Source of the DNA: Plantactinospora soyae
GTDB lineage: Bacteria; Actinomycetota; Actinomycetes; Mycobacteriales; Micromonosporaceae
Assembly (NCBI RefSeq): GCF_014874095.1
Contig: NZ_JADBEB010000001.1
Location: forward strand, 1,488,001 to 1,552,000
Direction of reading: 5' to 3'
DNA length: 64,000 bases
The position numbers and the translations under genes were made by a program. The notes under the pieces are model-generated. The model was not told the DNA's origin. It saw only the letters and a list, made by a program, of their open reading frames with translations, and did not search any database. Of the stretch, positions 28,117 through 35,144 are shown one piece after another. Every line of letters begins with the position of its first letter. Within the stretch, counting starts at the first letter, position 1.

Positions 28117-29483
28117 GCCGGCACCTCCACCCGGCTGCCCTCGACCAGCCCCTCGGCGGAGACCTCGACCCGGCCGGCGGTGAACATCCCGGGCCGTACC
28201 GGAACGATCCGCCGGCCGGCCGGGTCCACGACGACGACCGCGAACGCCCCGTCCGGTCCCACGGTCAGGGCCTCGATCGGGACGCTCAGCACCCCGCGTC
28301 GGGTCTCCGCCGGGAAGGTGACCGTGACCTGCCCCTCGAACACCCCGCCGAGCCGGTCCTCCGGGCCATCGATGCCGATCTCCACCGGAGCCGTGGCCGG
28401 GCAGGACGTGCCCTGACAACCGGTCGGCTGTCCGCCGGCCTGTGCCGCCGTACCGGTGTTCGGAGCCTGGCCCGAGTCGACCTCGGCGGTACTGCCCAGC
28501 GTGGAGACCCTCCCGTCGACCGTACGGCCGTTCGGAAGTTGGACCCGGACGAGCTGCCCGACCCGGACCAGTGCCCGGTACGACAGTTGCAGGTCGACCT
28601 GGACACTGTGCCCGGTGCCGGTACCGGTCAGCACCGGTGCTCCCGGTCCGGTCGGCTGGCCGATCAGCGGGTCCACCGTGCCGACCCGGACCGACCCCGG
28701 CGCGACCAGTGCGTCGCCGGCCGCGACCCGGCCCGTCTCGTCGACCCCGAGTGCGTCCTGCCAGCGCCGTACCGCCCGCGCGGTGGCCGCCGTGTACGAG
28801 TCGTCGACGGTGAGGTCGTCCGGATCGGCGTGGTCGAGTTCGACCAGATTGCGTTCCAGCTGCCGGACGTCGGCGCCCTCGCTGCCGGGTGCGAGCGGCC
28901 GGTAGAACGGCACCGACCCGAACAGCAGCGGAATCGGTCGCAGGTCCACCCCGAGGATGCGCTCGCCCCGTCCGACCACGGCACCGGGCCGGGGCACCCA
29001 GGTCACCGTGCCGGACCGCTGCCCGACCAGCCGGTACGCCCCGGCGAAGCCGAGCCGCCCGCTCACCTGCACCGAGTTGACCAGGTCGGAGCGGGTGACC
29101 GGTCTGGTCGGCAGGGCCGCCGCGACCGGCCGGGACTCGGCGGGTTCCCGGTCGAGACGGGAGTACCCGCCCAGCCCGGCCGCGCCAACCACCAGTACGC
29201 CGACCACCGCACCGAGCCGCCCCGGCCACCGCCGTCCGGCGCGCCTCGGCCCCCGTGGTCCGGGCGAGGCCGTCGGCGTCGCGGCGGTCGTCGACGTTGC
29301 GGCGATCGTCGGCGTCGCGGCCGTCGGGGGCATCGCGGCCGTCGGGGGCGGTGCGGCGGTCGTCGGCGTCGGGGCCGTCGGGGCCGTCGCAGCCGCCGGG
29401 GGCGGTGCGGCCGTCGGGGGCATCGCGGCCGTCGGGGGCGGTGCGGGCGTCGGAGCCGGTGCGGCGGTCGCCGGGTCGGTCAC
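28113..29483 (-). CDS. HlyD/MacA-type membrane-fusion protein with peptidoglycan-binding domain
   Basis: A 456-residue periplasmic adaptor for the MacB-like exporter. A long Pro/Ala/Thr-rich N-terminal segment of about 90 residues precedes the single transmembrane helix ([18 protein letters not shown]). Next come adaptor beta segments ([20 protein letters not shown]), a peptidoglycan-binding-like repeat ([18 protein letters not shown]...[13 protein letters not shown]), and C-terminal barrel domains with [26 protein letters not shown] and [12 protein letters not shown]. Adaptors with such an insertion are known from actinobacteria. GTG 29483 overlaps the lipoprotein stop (GTGA). The N-terminus is unusually rich in short repeats. 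Confidence 0.85.
   Translation of the reverse strand: MTDPATAAPAPTPAPPPTAAMPPTAAPPPAAATAPTAPTPTTAAPPPTAAMPPTAATPTIAATSTTAATPTASPGPRGPRRAGRRWPGRLGAVVGVLVVGAAGLGGYSRLDREPAESRPVAAALPTRPVTRSDLVNSVQVSGRLGFAGAYRLVGQRSGTVTWVPRPGAVVGRGERILGVDLRPIPLLFGSVPFYRPLAPGSEGADVRQLERNLVELDHADPDDLTVDDSYTAATARAVRRWQDALGVDETGRVAAGDALVAPGSVRVGTVDPLIGQPTGPGAPVLTGTGTGHSVQVDLQLSYRALVRVGQLVRVQLPNGRTVDGRVSTLGSTAEVDSGQAPNTGTAAQAGGQPTGCQGTSCPATAPVEIGIDGPEDRLGGVFEGQVTVTFPAETRRGVLSVPIEALTVGPDGAFAVVVVDPAGRRIVPVRPGMFTAGRVEVSAEGLVEGSRVEVPA
29271..29470. repeat. Degenerate short repeats in the fusion-protein N-terminus
   Basis: Irregular reiterations of GGCGTCGCGGCCGTCGGGGG-like units over about 200 bases code for the Ala/Pro/Thr-rich segment ([17 protein letters not shown]). 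The units vary in length, unlike the exact 18-bp arrays elsewhere in the window. Confidence 0.6.
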
Positions 29484-30100
29484 TTCGGCTGCCCGGTTCG
29501 CTTCGGCCCGGCTGGCAGCCCGTCGGCCAGGTTCGCGTACTTGGCCGGCAGGTGCTCCTTGCACGCCTGGGCGGCCGGCTTCCAGGTCGGGGCGGAGAGC
29601 AGCGCGCCGTCGAGCCGAAGTCCGCCGTCCGGGGCCGGGTCGGGCATCTCGACGCCGCGATCCCGCATACACCCGGCGAAGGCGAGCAACCGCTCGGTCA
29701 TCTCCTCCTTCGTCGGCGCGCCGGCCGCCACCGCCGCCTCGTCCAGCGCCACCCGGCACTCGGCACGCGCCGCCTCGTACCGCTGGTCGCCGCGCAGCCC
29801 CGGCTCGGCGAAGCCCGGCATGCCGCGCTCGTCGAAGGTCGGATCGGGTACGTCGTACCCGCGCTCGCGCATGCACGAACTGAAGCCGAGCGCCGCCGCC
29901 CTCAGCTCGCCCACCGGACCGGCCGCGCTGGCAGCCGCCCCGCCGCCCACCGAACCGCCGGATCCGGGCCCACCGCAACCGGCCAACACCAACCACCCCG
30001 CCAACCCCGCCGACACCGCGACGGCGCGAAGGGTGTTAGGAAGGGGCCCTTCTTCTCCAGAAAACGATAAGAAGGGGCCCTTCCTTGCAGTTGTACGCAT
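29480..30100 (-). CDS. Lipoprotein with a duplicated CMRxRG motif
   Basis: A 206-residue exported protein, first gene of the exporter operon. The lipobox LVLAGC (Cys near residue 42) predicts a lipid anchor. The mature part contains two related halves marked by [13 protein letters not shown] and [13 protein letters not shown], each followed by a downstream Cys (AECRVAL; QACKEHL), suggesting an internal duplication with paired cysteines. Function unknown, but proteins of this type are common beside adaptor/ABC/two-component clusters. The first 20 codons from ATG 30100 lie within a 55-bp dispersed repeat, so a later start is possible. Confidence 0.75.
   Translation of the reverse strand: MRTTARKGPFLSFSGEEGPLPNTLRAVAVSAGLAGWLVLAGCGGPGSGGSVGGGAAASAAGPVGELRAAALGFSSCMRERGYDVPDPTFDERGMPGFAEPGLRGDQRYEAARAECRVALDEAAVAAGAPTKEEMTERLLAFAGCMRDRGVEMPDPAPDGGLRLDGALLSAPTWKPAAQACKEHLPAKYANLADGLPAGPKRTGQPK
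30035..30089. repeat. 55-bp dispersed near-palindromic repeat, copy A
   Basis: Begins GTTAGGAAGGGGCCCTTCTT and ends AGGGGCCCTTCCTTGCA on the plus strand; each end holds an AAGGGGCCCTT-type palindrome and the whole can fold into a long hairpin. Copy B at 61268-61322, in opposite orientation, differs at 5 of 55 positions by direct comparison. This copy supplies the start region of the lipoprotein gene. Confidence 0.85.
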
Positions 30101-30230
30101 TGTGGGTGCTCCTTTGGCTGGCCGGGTGGAGTGGAGTGGGGTGCGGGGCCAGCATCGGGTTCAGGGCGTCAACAGGAGATGCACAGAAGTCTTGAGGTCA
30201 CCTTTAACCCGGACGGCGTTTACTCGATTG

Positions 30231-30890
30231 ATGCGTGTGCTGGTTGTCGAGGACGACGAACTGCTGGCCGATGCCATCGCCCGGGGGCTGCGCCAGCATG
30301 CGATGAGCGTCGACGTGGCGCTGGACGGTGCGCAGGCGTTGGAGCGCACCGGCACGACCCGGTACGACGTCGTCGTACTCGACCGGGACCTGCCCGAGAT
30401 ACTCGGTGACGAGGTGTGCCGGCGGCTGGTGCATGACGGCGGGCACCACGGCCGGATCCTGATGCTCACCGCCGCGTCGACCGTTCGGGACCGGGTCGAC
30501 GGGCTGAACCTGGGCGCCGACGACTACCTGTCGAAGCCGTTCGCCTTCGACGAACTGGTCGCGCGGGTGCACGCGCTGCTCCGCCGGGTCACTCCGGCCC
30601 GGCCGCCGGTGATCGAACGGGCCGGGCTCCGGCTCGACCCCGCGCAGCGGGTGGTCACCCGCGACCACCGGTACGTCCGGCTCGCCCCGAAGGAGTTCGC
30701 GGTGCTGTACGTCCTGCTCGCCGCCGACGGGGCGGTGGTCAGCGCCGAGGAGCTGCTGGAACGCGCCTGGGACGAGAACGCGGACCCGTTCACCAACACC
30801 ATGCGGACCACCGTCGGCACGCTGCGCAAGAAGCTCGGTCCACCGGTGGTCATCGAGACCGTGGTCGGCGCGGGGTACCGGATCCCGTGA
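30231..30890 (+). CDS. OmpR-type response regulator
   Basis: A 219-residue DNA-binding response regulator. The receiver domain has EDD at residues 7-9, phospho-acceptor Asp51 (VVVLDRDLPE), TAAS and the Lys of LSKPFAFDEL; a winged-helix OmpR/PhoB domain follows (LRLDPAQRVVTRDHRYVRLAPKEFAVLYVLLA...MRTTVGTLRKKLGPPVVIETVVGAGYRI). Its stop overlaps the kinase GTG start. It is divergent from the lipoprotein-adaptor-ABC operon across a 130-base gap and probably controls it, as in BceR- or CseB-like systems. Confidence 0.93.
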   Translation: MRVLVVEDDELLADAIARGLRQHAMSVDVALDGAQALERTGTTRYDVVVLDRDLPEILGDEVCRRLVHDGGHHGRILMLTAASTVRDRVDGLNLGADDYLSKPFAFDELVARVHALLRRVTPARPPVIERAGLRLDPAQRVVTRDHRYVRLAPKEFAVLYVLLAADGAVVSAEELLERAWDENADPFTNTMRTTVGTLRKKLGPPVVIETVVGAGYRIP

Positions 30891-32065
30891 CCGCCCACGA
30901 CCCCCCGCGCCGGCTGCGCCTCACCGCCCGGGCCCGGCTCACCCTGCTCTACGCCGGACTGTTCGCGCTCTCCGGAGCGGCGCTGGCGACCGTGATCATG
31001 ACTCTCACCTTCGCCCCCGTGGAGCCTGGCGGCACGCCGACGAAGGTGACCGAGCTGCGCAAGGCGACGACCCCGCCGTCCGGCAAACCGTCGGTGAGCG
31101 TCGCCGACCTCGGCCGGGCGCAGGAGCAGATCCGGCTCAAGGAGGCGGCCCGGCGGGAACTTCGGGATCGGATCGTGGGCAGTTCCGTCATCGCGATCGG
31201 CGCGATGACGCTTGCCTCCGCCGGTCTCGGCTGGTTGATGGCCGGACGGGTGCTCCGCCCCGTACACCTGGTTTCCGGCACCGCGCGGCGGCTCTCCCAA
31301 CGCAACCTCGACCAGCGGATCCCGGTCGCCGGGCCACGCGACGAGATGCGCGAACTCGCCGAGACCTTCAACAGCATGCTGGACCGGCTGGAGACGGCGT
31401 TCGAGGCACAGCGCCGGTTCGCCGCCAACGCGTCGCACGAACTGCGCGGGCCGATGACCACCTCGCGGACCCTGGTCGAGGTGGCGGCCGCGACTCCCGG
31501 CGCCAGCCCCGATCTCGCGCTGCTCGCCGGGCAACTGAAGCAGGTGCTGAGCCGGCAGGACCGGATCGTGGAGGGCCTGCTCGCGCTGGCCCAGAGCGAG
31601 CATGGCACCAGCACCCGGCAACCGGTCCGGTTGGATCTGCTCGCCCGGGACGCGCTCGACCGGCGCGCGGCCGAGCTCACCGAGCGGTCCATCAGCGTAC
31701 GGGTGGAGCTGGGCGCCGCCACCGTCTCGGGCGATCCGACCCTGCTGGAGCTGTTGGTCGACAACCTCGTCCGGAACGCCGTCCGGCACAACCATCCCGA
31801 CGGCGTCGTCTGGATCCGTACCGACGGGTCGACGATCGTGGTGGAGAACACCGGCGACCAGGTCAGCGCCGAGCGGCTGCGTGAACTCGTGGAACCGTTC
31901 CGCCGGGGCCGGCAGGACCGGGTGTACGGCAGCGGCGGCGCCGGCCTGGGACTGGCCATAGTGGACGCCGTCAGCCGCGCGCACGGCGGCCGGTTCACCC
32001 TGACTCCCCGACCCGGTGGCGGCGTACGCGCCCTGGTCACCGGTCCGGCCGACAGCACGTCCTAG
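30887..32065 (+). CDS. Sensor histidine kinase (CseC/BaeS-like)
   Basis: A 392-residue membrane kinase. It has an N-terminal helix (LTLLYAGLFALSGAALATVIM), a short extracytoplasmic loop of about 60 residues, a second helix (SSVIAIGAMTLASAGLGWLMAG), a HAMP domain (RVLRPVHLVSGTARRLSQRNLDQRIP), HisKA with the phospho-accepting His184 (NASHELRGPMTTSR), and HATPase with NLVRNAVRHN and GGAGLGLAIVDAV. Works with the OmpR-type regulator; its GTG overlaps the regulator stop. The small loop suggests that it reads the membrane or a partner protein such as the divergent lipoprotein. Confidence 0.93.
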   Translation: MTAHDPPRRLRLTARARLTLLYAGLFALSGAALATVIMTLTFAPVEPGGTPTKVTELRKATTPPSGKPSVSVADLGRAQEQIRLKEAARRELRDRIVGSSVIAIGAMTLASAGLGWLMAGRVLRPVHLVSGTARRLSQRNLDQRIPVAGPRDEMRELAETFNSMLDRLETAFEAQRRFAANASHELRGPMTTSRTLVEVAAATPGASPDLALLAGQLKQVLSRQDRIVEGLLALAQSEHGTSTRQPVRLDLLARDALDRRAAELTERSISVRVELGAATVSGDPTLLELLVDNLVRNAVRHNHPDGVVWIRTDGSTIVVENTGDQVSAERLRELVEPFRRGRQDRVYGSGGAGLGLAIVDAVSRAHGGRFTLTPRPGGGVRALVTGPADSTS

Positions 32066-32108
32066 CGGCGGCGCCCCGGCTCCGCGCCGGACCGCCGGGT
32101 CGAACGGA

Positions 32109-33278
32109 TCAGGCCCAGACCTGCTGGGGCTCGGACCGCCGCTGCGCCAACGTCGGCGGTGCGTCGTACTCGCGTACGACGTTGTAGCGGGTGTCCCGTT
32201 CGACCGGGGTGAACCCGGCGTCCCAGATCAGTTCGAGCAGGTCTTCCCGGTGCATCGTGCTCGGCGTGCCGTACGAGTCGGCATCGTGGGTGATCTTGTA
32301 TTCGACCACCGAACCGTCCAGGTCGTCCGCGCCGAAGTTGAGCGAGAGCTGGGCCACCGACAGCCCGTGCATGACCCAGAAGCACTTGACGTGCGGCACG
32401 TTGTCGAGCAGCAGCCGGGACACGGCGAAGGTCTTCAACGACTCGGCCGGGGACGCCATCGTCGTCCGCTCCTGGAGCCGGTTACGGATCTTGCCGTCCG
32501 CCGAGTCCACGAAGTCGTGCTGGTAGCGCAGCGGGATGAAGACGGTGAAGCCGCCCGTCTCGTCCTGCAACTCCCGCAGCCGCAGTACGTGGTCGACCCG
32601 GTGCCGGTGCTCCTCGATGTGGCCGTAGAGCATGGTCGACGGGGTACGCAGGCCCTTGGCGTGCGCCAACCGGTGGATCCGGGACCAGTCCTCCCAGTGG
32701 CACTCGTGGTCGACGATGTGCTGCCGGACCTCCCAGTCGAAGATCTCCGCCCCGCCACCGGTCAGCGACTCCAGGCCGGCGTCGATGAGCTCGTCGAGGA
32801 TCTCGTCGGCGGGCAGGCCGCTGATCTTCTCGAACCACTGCACCTCGGTGGCGGTGAACGCCTTCAGCTTGACGTCCGGCAGCGCCGCCTTCAGCTCGCG
32901 CAGCACCTTGGGGTAGTAGCGCCAGGGCAGGGTGGGGTGCAGGCCGTTGACGATGTGCAACTCGGTGAGTTGCTGGCCCTCCATCTCCTTCGCCTTACGC
33001 ACGGCCTCCTCGACCCGCATCGTGTACGCGTCGGCCTCGCCCGGTTTGCGCTGGAAGGAGCAGTACGCGCAACTGGCCGAGCAGACGTTGGTCAGGTTGA
33101 GGTGCCGGTTGACGTTGAACATCACCCGGTCGCCGTTCAGCTCGGTACGCCGATGGTGCGCCAGCCGCCCGAGCCAGACAAGATCGTCACTGGCGTAGAG
33201 TGCCTCGCCGTCGGCCCGACTGAGCCGTTCCCCGGCGTACACCTTCTCTTCCAGCTCACGCTTCCGTCCGGCATCCAT
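32109..33278 (-). CDS. mqnE: Aminofutalosine synthase MqnE
   Basis: A 389-residue radical-SAM enzyme of the futalosine menaquinone pathway, which joins 3-enolpyruvyl-benzoate and SAM to form aminofutalosine. The iron-sulfur ligands are Cys66, Cys70 and Cys73 (CSASCAYC). Conserved segments include the barrel start VNRHLNLTNVC, the GGGAEIFD motif and the C-terminal SYGTPSTMHREDLLELIWDAGF. Length agrees with MqnE. ATG 33278 has GGAGGG upstream. The other menaquinone genes in this window are 10-14 kb downstream (UbiX, prenyltransferase, UbiD types), so the pathway is split into blocks. Confidence 0.92.
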   Translation of the reverse strand: MDAGRKRELEEKVYAGERLSRADGEALYASDDLVWLGRLAHHRRTELNGDRVMFNVNRHLNLTNVCSASCAYCSFQRKPGEADAYTMRVEEAVRKAKEMEGQQLTELHIVNGLHPTLPWRYYPKVLRELKAALPDVKLKAFTATEVQWFEKISGLPADEILDELIDAGLESLTGGGAEIFDWEVRQHIVDHECHWEDWSRIHRLAHAKGLRTPSTMLYGHIEEHRHRVDHVLRLRELQDETGGFTVFIPLRYQHDFVDSADGKIRNRLQERTTMASPAESLKTFAVSRLLLDNVPHVKCFWVMHGLSVAQLSLNFGADDLDGSVVEYKITHDADSYGTPSTMHREDLLELIWDAGFTPVERDTRYNVVREYDAPPTLAQRRSEPQQVWA

Positions 33279-33550
33279 GCCAGCCACGTCCCTCCAGCAG
33301 CGGTCCCCCACCAACCCCGATCTCCGACGAGCCTACGTGGATCCTTCGACGACGCTCCGAACCGGTGGGGTGACAGCGACGTAGTTCACCGGCCGGCGCG
33401 GCGGGTTCACCGGGTTCTCAGCGTCTCGTTACCCGCCGTCGGATCGACAACCCCAGCACATTGAGGTAAGACAAAGTGGGACGCGATACACACTCAAGGC
33501 GATACCTCGGCGGCATCGACGCTGCGGTGGTGCACCGGATGGGGAGCGGC

Positions 33551-35035
33551 ATGACCAACAGCAGGCGCGGACGACCGGCGCGACCGGGCATCACGGTTTC
33601 CCCGGTGCTACGCCCGATGCTCTGGTCCGCCCTGGTCGGCGCGATCGTCGCCGGGGCGATCGCCAGTCCGGTCTACGCCGAACCGCCGCTGCCGAACACC
33701 GTCCCCGACTCCGGCGTACGCCCCCTGCCGGTCGGCGTGCCGGTGGTGCCCAACAGCACCACGACACCGCCGACCTCGCAGATCCCGGCCGTCAACGGCC
33801 CGCTGGCCAGTCAGATCTACGCGCTGGACGTCGAGGTCGCCCAGCTCGGCGAGCAACTGCTACAGCTACGCCAGGCCCGGGACACGGCCGCCACCGAGGT
33901 CACCACCGCCGACGGGGCCCGGACCAAGGCCCGGGACGAACTGGCCAAGGCCCGTACCTCCGCGGACAGCGCGGCGACGGGTGCGCTCAAGGACGCGGCG
34001 GGCCTGCCACCGGGCGCCTTCGGCACCGACCTGCACGGCCTCGACCTGCTCAGCCGGATCCAGCGTGGCGAGGAGCACAGCGGCGACAGCACCCTGGCCG
34101 CCAGCGAGGTGGCCCGGGCTCAGCAGACGCAGCAGGCGGCAGAGGCCGCGCACCAGGCTGCCTCGGTCAAGTCCAAGCAGGCGGCCGAGACGTTCACGGC
34201 GGCGGAGAAGCGCTACAAGGAGCGGTCCGCCACCCTGGTGGCGCTCAAGCGCAACAACGCCGATCAGCTCGCGGCGATCGAACGCGCACAGGAAGCGGCC
34301 GAGCAGCGCCTCGGCGACCAGATCGGCGCGGACAGCGTCGCCGGGATGATGGCCCACCCCAAGGCGCTGGGCGCGATGCGCTACGCACTCGCCCAGCGGG
34401 GCGACCCCTACCTGTGGGGCGCCGAGGGTCCGGACCGGTTCGACTGCTCCGGCCTGATGCTGGCCGCCTACCTCTCCCAGAACAAGCGGATCCCCCGGGT
34501 GTCCCGGGACCAGTACAACGGCACCCGTAACCAGAGCGTCGCCCGGGAGGCTCTGCTCCCCGGCGACCTCATCTTCTTCGCCTCGGGCAGCAGCTGGACC
34601 AGCATCCACCACGTCGGGATGTACATCGGCGGCGGCAAGATGGTCCACTCGCCCACCACCGGCGAGGTGGTCAAGGTGTCCACCGTCTGGTGGTCCCGGT
34701 TCTACGCGGCGACCCGGGTCTTCCCCGCGGTGCCGGCGCCCAACGCGACCACGCCGCCGCCGACCACCCCGCCGCCGACCACGAAGCCACCGACGACGCC
34801 GCCGCCGACCACGAGGCCGCCGACCACCAAGCCGCCGATTCCGCCGACCACACCGCCGGCCACACCGCCGGTGACCCCGCCGACGACGCCGCCCGCGACC
34901 CCGCCGACCCCACCGACGACGCCGGCCCCGCCGGAGACCACCAAGCCGGTGACGCCGACGACGAACACGTCGACGGGCGGACCGAGCGCCACCCGGTCGA
35001 CTCCGGCGGCGGACGGTAGCCCCAGCGGGGGCTGA
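33551..35035 (+). CDS. Secreted NlpC/P60 peptidoglycan hydrolase
   Basis: A 494-residue cell-wall endopeptidase. Basic N-terminus and hydrophobic core (LWSALVGAIVAGAIASPVYA) form a signal peptide; a long coiled coil follows (ALDVEVAQLGEQLLQLRQA...KRNNADQLAAIERAQEAAEQRL). The NlpC/P60 domain has catalytic Cys299 (DRFDCSGLM), His in HHVGMYIGGG near residue 351 and HSPTTG. The C-terminal 120 residues are a Pro/Thr-rich tail (TTPPPTTKPP-type repeats) that may span the wall. I prefer ATG 33551, with GGGGAG 5 bases upstream, over GTG 33476, which would extend the N-terminus by 25 residues before the signal. Confidence 0.9.
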   Translation: MTNSRRGRPARPGITVSPVLRPMLWSALVGAIVAGAIASPVYAEPPLPNTVPDSGVRPLPVGVPVVPNSTTTPPTSQIPAVNGPLASQIYALDVEVAQLGEQLLQLRQARDTAATEVTTADGARTKARDELAKARTSADSAATGALKDAAGLPPGAFGTDLHGLDLLSRIQRGEEHSGDSTLAASEVARAQQTQQAAEAAHQAASVKSKQAAETFTAAEKRYKERSATLVALKRNNADQLAAIERAQEAAEQRLGDQIGADSVAGMMAHPKALGAMRYALAQRGDPYLWGAEGPDRFDCSGLMLAAYLSQNKRIPRVSRDQYNGTRNQSVAREALLPGDLIFFASGSSWTSIHHVGMYIGGGKMVHSPTTGEVVKVSTVWWSRFYAATRVFPAVPAPNATTPPPTTPPPTTKPPTTPPPTTRPPTTKPPIPPTTPPATPPVTPPTTPPATPPTPPTTPAPPETTKPVTPTTNTSTGGPSATRSTPAADGSPSGG

Positions 35036-35144
35036 CGGTGCCGGCCGCCGGCCGGCTGTGCGCTCGTGCTGAGATATGGCACGGTGAGGGTTGACGTACT
35101 TCCGGCCCGGCCCACCGGTCCGGGCGTGGGCGCGGGAGGCAACA

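Noticed and set aside
27633-30230. Long plus-strand frame extending upstream of the OmpR regulator
   Set aside because: Only the part from ATG 30231 matches a response regulator; the upstream part is antisense to the adaptor and ATPase genes.
33315-33550. c-di-AMP riboswitch before the NlpC/P60 gene
   Set aside because: Such switches often precede wall hydrolase genes, but none of the conserved ydaO-type blocks is present.
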